Shown: positions 30,419-42,075 of the stretch, in pieces
Numbering within the stretch: position 1 is the first letter of the stretch
How the letters are laid out: each line of letters opens with the position of its first letter
Assembly (NCBI RefSeq): GCF_011745365.1
Contig: NW_024468915.1
Coordinates: forward strand, 1,590,653-1,654,652
Length of the DNA stretch: 64,000 bases
Reading direction: 5' to 3'
Source of the DNA: Cryphonectria parasitica EP155
Lineage: Eukaryota; Ascomycota; Sordariomycetes; Diaporthales; Cryphonectriaceae
Program-made: the position numbers and the translations under genes
The notes under the pieces: generated by a model
Databases searched by the model: none
Told to the model about the DNA's origin: nothing
The model's input: the letters and a program-made list of their open reading frames with translations, nothing else

Positions 30419-32044
30419 TTACGCACCCTGCGCAAATGCGAAACCGTTCGAGTTCAACAGGCTGTGGCTCGCCACAAAGCTGAAGCCACCAAAAGGATTG
30501 TCATCCATACGCGCGCTCGCAGGGCTGAATGGCTCTGCGAACGAGTTGCGTGGGCTCAGGCTGAGCCCCGTGAACTCCTCCGAGAAGTTCTCGGCCAGTT
30601 CGGGATCAGTGATCATGGGCTGGATAGGCGGCTCGACCTCGCGCGCGGCGAGCTTCTTCCAGTCGATATGCCTGAAAAAGCGGTGGCCCTTGATGATTGC
30701 TAGATCCTTGGGCATGTGGCTTCCCAGGCGCTTCTTGGGGTCCTTCTTCAGCAGGCGTGTGACGAGGTCCTTGGCGTCATTACTGAGGAAGTAGGGCAGA
30801 GCCAACTTCTGCTTGAGAATGTTCTGCTGCACCTTGTGGTGGTTCCCACCACGGAAAGGAGCGTCTCCCACCATCATGTCGTAAGCAAGTGCGCCCAGCG
30901 ACCACCAGTCCACCGCCTTGCCGTACTTCTCGCCCTTGATGACTTCTGGAGCCATGTACTCCACCGTGCCCAGGATTGAGCTGCACGTGGCGTCGTCGGC
31001 GGCGACCTTGGACAGTCCAAAGTCTGTGAGGAGCACGTGGCCTTCGGCATCCAGGAGGATGTTCTCGGGCTTCAGATCGCGGTAGACGACGCCCAGGTCG
31101 TCGTGCAGGTGTGAAAGAGCGAGGACCATCTCTGCTAGATAGAAGGCCGCCCGCGTCTCGGAGAACATGCGCTCGGCCTTGAGATGGTGAAATAGCTCGC
31201 CACCCTGGCCGTACTCGAGAATGAGGTACAGCTTCTCCTTGTCCTGGAAGGCGTAGTAGAGCTTGACCACGAAAGGGTGCCGGTTGACGGACTCGAGGAT
31301 GTGGCGCTCGTTCTTGGTCTGCTCGATGAGCTTCTTGTGCACGACCAGCGACGCTTTCTTGAACTGCTTCTGGGCGTACAGCCGGCCAGTAGTGCGTTGC
31401 TTGACCAGGATGACGGTTCCGTAAGTGCCCTTGCCCAGGCATCGAAGGGGCTCGAAATCTTCGGTTGTCATCTTGCGAGGCGGGTTGGCAGGCACCCCCT
31501 CCATCTCGTCCTCGAAGACGTCCTCTCCCAGAGCGGCGCCAAGGCCCGGGGCGCTCGCACTGACAAAGTCGTTGTCCAAAGTAATCTCATAACGCGTCGA
31601 AACGTCCGAGGCGCCCTCATCGCCACTACCCTCGCTGCCGTAGCTGCTCTGTGGACGGGTGCCGACTCCATTCAGCGCGCCACGAGCCCGAACAGGACGA
31701 GCCAGGGGAGAGAGGCTGTTACAGCGCGTGACTGAACTCGCGCGGGAGGAGCTCGTACTGTCGAGGTGCAGCGAATCGATCTGCGATCGCAGGAGGGAAA
31801 TTCCGCTGACGGCAGGGGACTGTGGCGCAGGGCGTAAGACGGGGCTGCAGTTCACGCTGACCACATCATCAATGACCGGATTTCGAGAGCGTCGACCCCG
31901 TAAGATAGGAGGCGAGGACTTGTCGGCAGCGATCAATCGAGGCGTGCCGCCGCCATACTCGGACTCTTCGTCTCCCGAGCCACTCGGAGTTTGAAAGCCG
32001 CGGACGACGGTAGTGGCCATGGCTGCTGTTGCCTTTAGGGCCAT
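30419..32044 (-). CDS. AGC-family protein kinase, S6K/Psk1-like
   Basis: An intronless gene of 541 residues. Residues 1-190 are disordered and Ser-rich. The kinase domain starts at about 197 with glycine loop GKGTYGTV, ATP lysine 226 (YAQKQFKK), catalytic YRDLKPEN (Asp323) and DFG at 341-343. The activation segment is CSSILGTVEYMAPE, followed by DWWSLGALAYDMM, which is closest to p70 S6 kinase. A hydrophobic motif FGGFSF (518-523) closes the AGC tail, with Ser522 in the phosphorylation position. Fission yeast Psk1 is the named relative; such kinases act downstream of TORC1 and PDK1 on ribosomal protein S6. The T-loop residue is Ser356 where S6K has Thr. An alternative start Met9 is possible. 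SCH9, a relative, lies 6.8 kb away on the same strand. Confidence 0.88.
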   Translation of the reverse strand: MALKATAAMATTVVRGFQTPSGSGDEESEYGGGTPRLIAADKSSPPILRGRRSRNPVIDDVVSVNCSPVLRPAPQSPAVSGISLLRSQIDSLHLDSTSSSRASSVTRCNSLSPLARPVRARGALNGVGTRPQSSYGSEGSGDEGASDVSTRYEITLDNDFVSASAPGLGAALGEDVFEDEMEGVPANPPRKMTTEDFEPLRCLGKGTYGTVILVKQRTTGRLYAQKQFKKASLVVHKKLIEQTKNERHILESVNRHPFVVKLYYAFQDKEKLYLILEYGQGGELFHHLKAERMFSETRAAFYLAEMVLALSHLHDDLGVVYRDLKPENILLDAEGHVLLTDFGLSKVAADDATCSSILGTVEYMAPEVIKGEKYGKAVDWWSLGALAYDMMVGDAPFRGGNHHKVQQNILKQKLALPYFLSNDAKDLVTRLLKKDPKKRLGSHMPKDLAIIKGHRFFRHIDWKKLAAREVEPPIQPMITDPELAENFSEEFTGLSLSPRNSFAEPFSPASARMDDNPFGGFSFVASHSLLNSNGFAFAQGA

Positions 32045-33056
32045 TTCGGAGATTTCGCGAGCGAGGTGACAAGGCCTGTTCTTTCCCTCAGCGTGTTTGG
32101 TTACCTAGCTATCGCGAACGGATGATCGCGATGCTAGAAGTCGTGTTTCTCTGTGGCCTTTTCGTGTGGCCGCTCAAGGCGCACCGCGGCGGGCTTCTGG
32201 ATCCTTGCGGCAATCGGCGAACTCGTTTCGTGAGACTCTCTGGCGGCACTGGACGCGCATCTGATACTTGAAGAAAGAAAACGAAAAAGAGGTTTGAGGA
32301 GTATCGTTACTGGTATGCATTTGCGAGAGAATAAATGGCTGGTTGTCTTGGTCGGTTGTTTGTCTTGTGGTCTGCTGAGCAAAAGTCACCTGAAGGAAAC
32401 AAGGAAAAAGAGAAAGGCAAGGCGAGACTATTAATTATTCGAAAGGAGCACATGCAAATTTGGCTTTCCTGTTTGTCCACAACTGTGGAGTCTCAGTCAG
32501 CCCGCGCCTGGGGTAAATTTTTATTTAGGGCATTGTGACAGGCTACCAAGTACAGGGTACAGGCTACAGGCTACAGGCCGGCAGTCAGTCACTGTCACTC
32601 ACTAAGGGACAAGGCCCCTCCAGGGCTGGGCTTTCCAAGTTTAGGGTTTGATTACGAAGGTCCAGGCGGGCCGCGCTGGGTCAGACCACTAGCCGAATGT
32701 GCCACTACGGAGTAGGCAACCCCGCCAAGCAAGGCCACCTGCCCAATGGGACATTTCCAGGTTCAGTTTTCAACTTATGGCGGGTGGATGCGGCTTTGTG
32801 CGTGCTGGTTCCGCTTCTACTTGCCCCTTTCATGCCTCCCTAAACCATGCCTTCAATAAAATCGCCGAGTGCTACAATGAAAAACACATGCTGTATTGTG
32901 ACCTCCTGGGTGCCCAGTCCGTTGTAGGGCTCTCTTAGCAGTAGAAGTCTTTTTCACTGCCATCAAGAAAGGTATAATTCCTGTCGCTTTATGCTGGGTA
33001 TCTCGACACACACAGGTCCTCTTTATTGCGGGTTTCCTCTGTAGGATTTATACTCT
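32045..33056. other. Intergenic: kinase promoter and PRP4 3' end
   Basis: About 1 kb with no gene. Contains a short tandem array of ACAGGCT-like units (32550-32580) and a GCCAATG-like CCAAT box region near 32740-32750. Confidence 0.5.
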
Positions 33057-34710
33057 TTATAGGGCCTCCATCTCATTCCGTGCCCAGAGTTTTATAGTCC
33101 TGTCATGGCTTCCAGACACAATCCATCTGCCGTCCCTCGAGATGTCGACAGAGCTGACAGGCGCCGTATGGGATTCGAGCGAGCTGATGAGGGAGTAGTC
33201 GTCCATCGAGTACACGTTGACCTTTCGGTCAAATCCACACGATGCGAAGAATGTAGCCGATTTCTTCGGCAATTGCGCACCCTTGTCATCTTGGCCAGGG
33301 GGCTCGCCCTCCACAGGATCGTCAAGGCCGCGGAAGACACGCAGATCCGTCACGCCAGAGGTGTTTCCGGCCAAATTCCCGCCCGACTGCACCTTGCGGA
33401 CATCCCATACTCTGACAAATCCATCCAAAGACCCCGAAAGTATCCTGTGGCCGTCTATCCAGCCCAGGGAAGTGATAGGCTGGATGTGACCTTCGCACAG
33501 CATAATGGTGCGCCCGCTCCTGAGATCCCACACCCTGCCAATACTGTCCATACCCGCCGTGGCCACCAGGGCACCCTCGGACTGGAAGCTGACAGCCAGA
33601 GCTGCCCTCGAATGCCCTTCCTGGCATACTATCTCCTTGCCAGCGGCGACATCATAGAGTCTCCACGTCGTATCGTCGCAAGCAGTAGCCAGAAACCGGC
33701 CGGATGGGTGGAATCCAATCTTGTTGACTTTGGTTCCGCCAGTCTCTGCGAGCGATGCGAGAGGTATATCTCGCTCGAGCGACCACAGGTGGACAGCTCC
33801 GTCAGCTGACGAGGATGCCAGGTGAACAGTGTCGGTTCCTTGGGCCACCGGGCCAGGAAACCAGTCCACGCCGCCTATCTTGGCAGTGTGGCCTCTCAGG
33901 GTTTTCTTGACCTCGAGCTCGGGCGCCGAGAGGACCTTGAGACTGCCGCCCCAGTCTCCAGTGGCGCAGAGCTGCCCCTCGGGCGCGAGCCTGACCACGC
34001 TTAGATACCTCTGTCCCCCAACCTGCGAACTCTGGAGCTCAAAGTCCTGCAGCCTCTCCTTGATCTGCTTCCGATGTTTGACGTGCGTCCGCAGTGGTAT
34101 CTTGGCCTCCTCCCGTTGGAACTGCACGCGCCTCTTCGCCCTTGGGAGTGAGTACTTGGCGACCTCGACCCTAGCCTGCAGTAGTTCGTCGTCGCCCCGC
34201 GTGTAGTATTCCTCATCTTGCTCCTCGTCATCTTCTTCGTCCTCTGGGACATCTTCCATATCCACATCGGCGCTTTCCTGGCCTTTAGATCTGGCCTGCT
34301 CGGTCTCGGTCGTCAAGATGTCTCTCAGCCGCTCACGGCGATCCGCAGGGTTATTCTCGCCGAAGAGCGTAATCGGTACGCCTCTCTCGCGTAGCATGGC
34401 CTTGATGGCATCATCGTTGGTCGGGACGGCGATGCGCGCCGCGAGCCGCTTGCGCTCGAACTGGGACAGCAGTGCTGAGGCATTCTCGCCAGTTGCGAGG
34501 TCGTAGTTGTAATCATTTGCTGGGTCGATGGGTCAGCGACGCTCACAGGAGAGACTGGAGGCAATCTATACTTACGGACTTCATCAATCGTCATCCCCCT
34601 GTCCTGCACAGAGGAAGTTTAGTCAGTCGAGCCGCGTGCTGTTTAGTTCGGTTTGTTGAGCACATAGAGGCCTCGTCAAAGCTCTGGGCAGGGTCTCCTT
34701 ACCTCATCCA
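33057..34710 (-). CDS. PRP4: U4/U6 snRNP component PRP4 (WD40)
   Basis: Modelled as three exons (34710-34702, 34603-34576, 34519-33057), 499 residues. The N-terminal part reads ALLSQFERKRLAARIAVPTN then MLRERGVPITLFGENNPADR RERLRDIL, the splicing-factor (SFM/PRP4) motif, followed by an acidic stretch and a basic linker. The C-terminal 330 residues form WD40 repeats (LASSSADGAVHLWS, LATACDDTTWRLYD, VATAGMDSIGRVWD, ILSGSLDGFVRVWD, IVSGSHDRTIKLWA). It is part of the U4/U6.U5 tri-snRNP needed for spliceosome activation. The start is uncertain: upstream ATGs at 34750/34747 run into a stop before the exon end in their frame, whereas shifting by one base would give an N-terminus joining smoothly to exon 2. 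Alternatively exon 1 may end at GTACGT (34750-34727). Confidence 0.88.
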
Positions 34711-35235
34711 TCTGATCCTCCACGTACGCTCTCCTCGAAGGGTGCATCATCTTGACGACTCGGCCCTGGGAGGAGGGGATTTACCAACGAGGCGTAAGGT
34801 AATTAAATTGCTGTTGCTCGACCCTCCAAGGGAAAGAAGAAGAGGAAGGCAAGAAAACAAGCTGAGGTCCAGTCCAGGAACCTTCAAGGGAAAGAAGTGC
34901 GGCGTAAGGGTTGTCTCGCCTGCCGCGTCGTTGAGAGAAACTTCCGGTCCTGTGTGGACCCGCAGCTTGAGCGACAAAGGGCTTACGCTAATCAAAAGTC
35001 GAGAAAGTACTGATAAACCTGGCCCGCCTGTGGAGAAGATCGTCGGCCCTCTTTCAACACCACTTCGATTTGGTTCCTCTTTCATCATTCCAACTTTTCC
35101 CTTTCTTTCACATCGCTCGTCGCCCTCAACCTCCGTCCTGCGTACGTCAAACTGACCCTGGTCATTCAACTCGCCCCCACTTTGACTCGTCCTGGATTGG
35201 CCAGCTTTGTTCATGACTTGATTGCCCCTCCCAAA
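34711..35235. promoter_or_regulatory. Divergent promoter PRP4 / cyclin
   Basis: A head-to-head spacer of about 500 bases, with possible PRP4 leader sequence at 34711-34750. Contains pyrimidine-rich leader sequence before the cyclin start (35080-35130). No gene seen. Confidence 0.5.
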
Positions 35236-36839
35236 ATGGCGAGCATCGATAGATACCGACCGCCTCGCGAGGGCTATCAGCCTCCCTCGCTGTCTACGAA
35301 GCCTGCTGCTGCTGCCGGCCGCCCGTCCAAGTCGCCCTCGAGCCGACGCGATGTCCCGCCCGCAGTCCCTTCGCCCCCAACGCATTCCTCGCGCACATCC
35401 TCACTTCCACCACAATCTCGACGAGGCGCGCCGTCCCCAGCTCATCACTCGCCGACGAGCGCGTCGCGTTTGCGGGCCAGCCAGTGGTACTTCACCTCAG
35501 ACGAGGCGCTCAGCTCTCCCAGCATCGTGGACGGCCTCATGCCAGCCGACGAGAGGCTGCGGAGGGCAAAGGGTGTCAATTTCATCTACCAGGCTGGGGC
35601 TATGATAGAGTTGCCGCAAACTACGCTCTGGGTTGCTGCTGTCTTCTTCCATCGCTTCTACATGCGCTGCAGTATGGTTGAGGAGAAGGGAGGCATACAC
35701 CACTACGTGAGTTACCACAAAAGTGACTGCATCATAGCGTGGCCAAAAAGCCGCGATGATATGCGCTGGCGCTTGCAACCCCGCGTCCCCGTTCTCTCCC
35801 TTTCGCCAGCGCACCTCTTTCCCCAGAAACGTCATGAGGCTAATACAGGTGCTACTGGAAACAGAACATCGCAGCGACAGCCCTCTTTCTAGCGAATAAA
35901 ACGGAAGAAAACTGCCGGAAGACGAAGGACCTCATCTACGCGGTGGTCAGAGTGGCGCAGAAGAACCCCAAGCTGATCGTGGACGAGCAGAGCAAAGAGT
36001 ACTGGAAGTGGCGGGATAGCATTCTCATGCACGAAGAGATGATGTTGGAAATGTTGACCTTCGACCTGATGGTGGACAATCCCTACCAACGACTGTACGA
36101 GTGTTTAACTCAACTAGAGATGCTTCACCACAGACCGATCCGAGATGCGGCTTGGGCATACTGCTGTGATTCGGCCTTGACGGTGCTGCCGCTCCTCATG
36201 AACGCGAAGGAGGTCGCCATCAGCGCTATATACTTCGCAACGGTCTCGCTTGGCGAGAAGATCGAAGATGACAAGGACGGAGAGGCCTGGTGGCGGGTGT
36301 TGAACGGGGACGAGTCACTCTTACAATCGGCCATCAGCGTGGTGATGGACTTCTATTCAGAAAACCCTCTCCGGAAGTCAGACTCGCGATACCAGGGCTC
36401 ACCGGCCTTCAGCCTCGAGAACACTAGAAGGGGACGTGACTTCCCAAGTCAGACTGAAGGCGGATCCAGCCAGAACGGCACACCGATGGACACAGACCGT
36501 GGCGGAACGCAGAGCCCACGAGCACGGAACCAAGGCAGGGCGGACCGCGACGACGACGACAATGGCAGGGCTGACAGCAAGAGGGAAGTCGATGACGGGT
36601 ACATGGACATTGACGCGCCGTCACAATCTAAGGGAGATTCCGATGCCACTTTGAAATCTGCAGCAAATCACCTTGGCAACCACGATGACAGGGCCAATGG
36701 CACAAGCAACGGCTTGAGATCGCCAGGAGTGAAACGAAGAAGTCCAGAGGCAGATCTGGACGAGAGCCCGGTAGATAGAGACCAGAAGCGAGCGCGGTTG
36801 TCTGATGAGGACGAAGGTGAAGTACGGGAATCGTCGTAA
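35236..36839 (+). CDS. Cyclin K/T-type regulatory subunit of a transcription CDK
   Basis: Two exons (35236-35706, 35865-36839) give 481 residues. Residues 1-80 are Pro/Ser-rich. The cyclin box begins at WYFTSDEALSSPSIVDGL (84 onward) and continues with LPQTTLWVAAVFFHRFYMR, NIAATALFLANKTEENCRKT, VAQKNPKLIVDEQSKEYW and WRDSILMHEEMMLEMLTFDL. This pattern is that of cyclins K/T, partners of Cdk9/Cdk12-type kinases that phosphorylate the RNA polymerase II tail (Pch1, Ctk2 and relatives). The last 150 residues are a disordered charged tail with basic clusters (GVKRRSPEAD, RDQKRARLSD). Splicing uses the second of two nearby acceptors; the first (35848) would hit a stop. Which CDK it serves cannot be read from sequence alone. 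Confidence 0.85.
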
Positions 36840-38806
36840 TCGGTCGGGATCGACAAGCGAAGGGCGAACGAGGAGATGGACCTGGCATGTGTAATACATG
36901 CGACGGAGCACATCATAAGGGTTTTCGAAGCGCTGACTATTCCCCACCCGGTTAATAGACGGTATGGCGCCGATGTACAAAGGACGCATTTTCTTTTCGA
37001 GGGCACACTGCTCATGGGAGTCTAGGCCATGAAGCGATGACAGGCGTCTAAGGGGGGGAAAGGTACAAAAGATTACGATATCCTAGGATGACAGATATAC
37101 CAAATAGGATTGAAATTGTGCCAAGAGGCTGGATTCATCAATACACTGATCCTGAACAAATGTGATGCCTTTGATGCTGAACACTCATTGCACCTCCAGA
37201 GGATTGACTGCCATGTTACTCACAAATTTTCTCCAGGCACCCAGGATACACCCCAGCTATGTGAGAAGTTTGCCACACACAAAAGTATTCTCAGGAGCAC
37301 ATACTTTGATCATAGCATGTAAACAAACATCTGTAGCATCGGGGCGGACACGAGCATCTGAACACAACCCAGCCCCTTGTTCTGACCCTGCTCGTGTTGA
37401 GGAGTCAGATATGTCCAAGTAAATATATGTAGGGGAGCAGACTGGACTGGATGTTACTAGCCTTTGTCAAATGAAAATTGGCCCCACGCACAAGCTGCGT
37501 TAAGCGATATTCCCAGCTCTCCAGACAAAGGCACCATCACCAACCAACCAGCTTATCATTCTCTCACACCGTGAAAGTGACATACACTTTTGCATTCCGA
37601 AGAATACTACACAGACTTTGGTTTGTCTTTTGACTCCATCACACCCCCCCCCCCTTCGGGCCCCCAACATTGGTCACGAAACAAATTATGTAAAAGAATA
37701 AATTTGGCCAGTCTCATCCAAGTCTCCTCAAGTAGCCTCACAACCAGCCTCGCAGGGGAAGAAAGAACAAACCTACACTCCGCAAGAAGTTCATCAATGA
37801 CAATATTCTGGTGAGATCTTTTATGGCCACGGATGTGAGACAGGTGTCTGTTGTGCACACACCACCATCAAGACATCTCTAGTGAGACAAACATACACGA
37901 AGAGAGGGGGGAGGGCTGGAGTACTAGTCCCAGCTGGAACCAACAGAACCAATAGAGATCTCGATGCAAGACATTCGGAGAATAGCAGCCAGTTACATTT
38001 GAAATACAACAGCAAGGTCCCCTTTCCATTCAGGGACCTGACACATACATGTACAAGACAACAAAATTTCAAGACTCTTTTCTTTCTCTCTCTTTGTGTG
38101 TTGAGCATGATGACATTTCGATTATGCATTACCACTGTAGGCATTGCTCGTCCCTTTTTTCAAACTGCCACTAGATGCTAGATGCTGGTATCGTGCCTTT
38201 AGAAAGGGGCACAAGTAGATAGATACCAAGCACATACTTGCTACCGCTCTCAGATGGTCCACACGGATTCATCTCTCCAGGCAAGAAGTGCTGACGGATG
38301 AGGACCACTTCACTTTGGTGGAGCAGAGAGGCACAGGCAGCCAAGCCTTTGGTGTCTCTCCCTCGCCGCAAGGTCCACCACCACCAGACCAAGCCCTGAC
38401 TGGCCTCTTGTGGAACCAGCCTAATATTCATTCTCATCCAATGCATGCTTTCTCCCAAAGCGAAGTTCAAGCCATCATCATCCCATCCTCCTCCTTGGCA
38501 GCGCCTGCTGGACGAGCTTATCCTCGCTCGCCTGTAGAATCGGATGAAGGAAAAAAACAATTCTGTTTCCAGACCGTAAACGCCGAGGCCAGATTGCTGC
38601 ATCTCTTCTGTCTTGCCAAATGCAGGTGCTTCAACCGCCCATATGCAAATGCACGATGCGTACCAAATGTCATAAACGCGCGTGAGACCCTATTCGCCCT
38701 TTTTTTCTTTTTTCGGTGACCGAGGAAGAAAAGAATTGAAAAACTTTGGAAAATTTTGAAGAGAAGGGGAAAAAAGATAATCTGGCAATCGATATCCCCT
38801 TCTTCA
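36840..38806. other. Convergent intergenic region, 2 kb
   Basis: Between the cyclin and SCH9 3' ends. Contains an 11-base C run (37644-37654) and no supported gene. Frames such as the one at 38171-38602 lack any recognisable domain. Confidence 0.5.
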
Positions 38807-41646
38807 TCACATGTCAAAGTCCGAAGTGCCCACCAGATCGTCATTGGTCCGGACACCGCTCATCCGATTTGACTTCTGGGTCGTAACGTCCTCCAGTTCA
38901 TCCCAATCGTGCTCCTTGCCCTGGTCGACATCCATCTCATCATCCATGACCCTGTCTCCCATGTGCTCATCCAGCGCGCTCTCATCAACAAACGTAAAAC
39001 CTTGGAAATTCGCCTGGACAGAAGGTGAGAGGGGCGTTGACGTGGCGAAGCCCCTGGCCAGTGCCGCCGCCCGCTCGTTCAGCGATCCATTCTGGTCGAG
39101 AGCGTTGGTGAACTCGGGGTCGAAGTAAGAGACATCTGTGTCGGACTTGAGGCTCGGCTTGAAAGGTGGCGTAATCAACTTGTTGGACAGCGCGTTCCAG
39201 TCGATGTCGTTGAAGAATGGATGCCGCTTCAGCTCCTCCGCATCATCGTTGGCGCCCAGGCGATGCTTTGCATTTCTGTTTAGCAGACCCTTGACAAAGT
39301 TTCGGCCCTCGAGAGACAGCGTGTCTCTTGGGAAGCGAACCTTGCCAAATGCAATGTTCTTGTACATCTGCTGCGTATCTTCGGCGTAGAAGGGGCTCCA
39401 GCCACAGCACATCTCAAACACGAGGACGCCCAGGGACCAGAAGTCAACCATCTTGGTGTAGCCTGCCTCGTCCAGCAGCACCTCTGGGGCCAGGTACTCA
39501 GTTGTTCCACAAAAGGTGTTGGTGGTGTCATTTTTGGTCAGGTTCGCCTTGGACAGGCCGAAGTCGCAGAGGGCGATGTGGCCGTTTGCGTCCAGGAGGA
39601 TGTTCTCGGGCTTCAGGTCCCGATAGACAATGTCGTTCTTGTGCAGGTGCTCGATCGCGAGGATGAGCTCTGCGATGTAGAACTTGGCGCGCTTCTCGTC
39701 GAACCGCCCCTCCTTCTGGAGGTGCCAGAAGAGCTCGCCGCCAGACATGTAGTCGGTCACAAGGTAGAGGTCAGAGGGAGTCTGAAAGGAGAACTTCAGC
39801 CCCACGATGAAGGGCGACTCCGAGGTCGCAGTCCGGACCAGAATGTTCCTTTCGCCGACGGTATGAGCCACCTCTTTCTTTTGTACAATGACCTTCTTGG
39901 AAAGGACTTTCATAGCATATATGCGCCCGGTGTCCCTCTTTCTCACTTGATACACCTGACCAAAAGTGCCCTTTCCGATCAATCTCAGGATCATGAAGTC
40001 TTCGGGGCCGTAGTGTCGCTTTTCGCCCCCCTGGTACAGAGCCTCAACGTATATTTCGCCGGTTGGCGCGTTCTCCTCCATGGTGTCGACGTGACCCTTG
40101 AGGCTGAACCAGCCCCGTATGGGCTCCTGGCTGTCTGGCCTGCGTCCCTGGAAATTGACGTGTCCCAAAAATTCCTCACCTTTCGCACCGTGATCGTAAA
40201 CGGAGATATCAACGAGCATATCCTTATCGACAACGTCACTAGTCTCCATGTTAGCTTGGTGCAAATTTGTTTTGCCTCCCCTTCCTCCCCCCCGGGGGGT
40301 GGGGGGGTGATAAAGGTGTCGGAAATAACTCACAAGACCGCCTCCGCGTCCCACTTTGGGTTTGTAAAGGACTGACGGTGAGGCCGGTTGCGGAAACTGT
40401 TGAACTCTCCAATGCTGGTGTTGCTGCTCTGGCGGCTCCTCATGGGGATGGCCATGGGGGTCCGGCCAGAGTCGCTGCCCTGGCGCTGAATCGGAACACC
40501 GCCCATGGCAACATTCGAGACGGCCGACTCCTCGTCCTCGTCATCCTTGCGTGGAGCGCCCGAGATCAGCTCGCTTTTCTGGAAGACGACAACGACATAG
40601 GGTGCTCGGCATTTCCGCAGTCCTCTAGCCTCGCTGATCTTGATTGTGAGCTTGCCCTTGGCGGCTGGTACTTGTGTCGACGTGGCGGAGGAGCCAGAGG
40701 GGGTCTGGGTGCCCGTGGCGCTGGCGCTGGCGCTCGCGCTCTCGTTGCTGGTCCTTCGGTCGTCTTGACCGTCATTTCGACTGGGTTGGGCGGTAGATAG
40801 TGCTCGGGCAGGTGTGGACTGGCCACTCTTTGAAGCCGCGGCGTTTGTTAGCCCTTTACGCCGACGAACAGAAGCAAGATCCTCAGAAACAGCAGCATCA
40901 GCAGCAGCAGCGTCCCCCATGATAGAAACGAGGTGCTTATGGGCTGATGAATCCTGCGAAGCAGGGCATGGGGTTGAGAAGTGACGGGCATGGGCGGTGG
41001 ACTCTGTGATGCGGGCGGAGGACACCGGCGCAAGCACAGAGGTCCTACGGCCCGTGACGCCGTTCCTGCAGGAGGCGTTCGGCTGAGCGGCAGCGGAAGA
41101 AGCCGCCGCCGCCGCCACTGCCGCTCCCCCATGTCTTGCCCCCTCGCCACCACTCTCACCACCTAACTTGGCACCGCGCAACGAAGAGCGAGACGATGCA
41201 GGCGGGGTAGGGTATGGGTGGATCTCGCCTCCTCTTTCAGCAGCAGCAGGAGGCGGCTTGTCTTCTGGAAGGACTCCCACCCTCTCATGAGGGAGGAGAG
41301 GTGGGCCTTGTTCTTCAGACGACTTGCGGGAAGCGGGCTCGGGGGGGCTGACTGGTACATCTGACGAAGAAGAAGGAGGAGTAGGGGACAATATCTGCTC
41401 CTGTTCGCGGCGTGATTGAGCCGCAGCTCCCGGAGCCGCAGCAGAAAAGGTGCCTGACCACAAACGCTGAAGAGAGCTTGGACGAACCTGGCCGAAGTAG
41501 CTCATGATGCCGGGCAGCCTCTTGTCTTGAGGGTCAGGCTCCGGGGTAGCGAAGCCGGACCGAGGGGTGTCGTTTCCGATCTGGTCTGTGGAGTCGTCGT
41601 TCTCTGCCGTGGCAGACCTGCTGCTCGGGTTAACTTGGGTGGCCAT
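38807..41646 (-). CDS. SCH9: AGC protein kinase SCH9 (C2 plus kinase)
   Basis: Two exons (41646-40334, 40238-38807) give 914 residues. Residues 1-330 are low-complexity and Ser/Ala/Pro-rich, with MSYFGQVRPSSLQRLWSGTF near the start. A C2 domain (about 332-470) starts KLTIKISEARGLRKC, contains a long acidic/Ser insert and is completed across the intron (NPKWDAEAV-FDVVDKDMLVDISVYD). The kinase domain (about 519 onward) has GKGTFGQV, YAMKVLSKK, YRDLKPEN, CDFGLSK and T-loop TNTFCGTTEYLAPE. The hydrophobic motif FQGFTFVD precedes an acidic tail. Sch9 is a TORC1-controlled regulator of ribosome production, stress resistance and lifespan, activated at the vacuole. The frame extends upstream to about 41712 through a triplet-repeat region, but the ATG at 41646 is preferred. 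MSYFGQ is another possible start. Confidence 0.93.
40287..40307. repeat. C7-G6-T-G7 block in the SCH9 intron
   Basis: Seven C followed by six G, one T and seven G, so the strand can fold back on itself. It lies within the 95-base SCH9 intron (40239-40333). Confidence 0.85.
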
Positions 41647-42051
41647 GACGGCGGCGACGACGGCGGCGGCGACGACGACAATGACAACAGCAACAGAACT
41701 CTTAGAGCGCAAGCAGTGAGTGGTGCAAGAGGAGGGCAGAGGTAGAGGGGAGACGGCAGAAGTCGGAAGACAGCATGGACAACTTTTGGGTTGAAAGCTT
41801 GTGATGACGATTTTCGTGCGGAATCGGGTCGGGGTTTAAACGATGGGAAATAAATGGGGCAAAAAAATTGCTAAGCAATTGAGGGGTGAAGGTGAGGGTC
41901 TATGACATCGAGGTGCTGAGTTGGGGAAACTTGTAGGGGGAGTGGGAGACCGCCTGTGCTGGGATGGATGCGCTTTAACTGGGCTCGCTGGAGATTGGCC
42001 AAGGGCCGAATTGCAGGAATATTTCAATGCAAAACCTAGTCTGCAACAAGA

Positions 42052-42075
42052 GCAGAGCAGAGCAGAGCAGGTTTG
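42052..42075. repeat. Short AGAGC tandem repeat
   Basis: AGAGC is repeated about four times in the region upstream of SCH9 (GAGCAGAGCAGAGCAGAGCA). Confidence 0.7.

Noticed and set aside
39578..40375. 265-codon plus-strand frame opposite SCH9
   Set aside because: Antisense to the kinase domain; sequence shows no domain.
41647..41712. N-terminal extension of SCH9 with a Val/Ala stretch
   Set aside because: Encoded by a GAC/GGC triplet repeat region; the hydrophobic run would be odd for a soluble kinase, so the ATG at 41646 is preferred.
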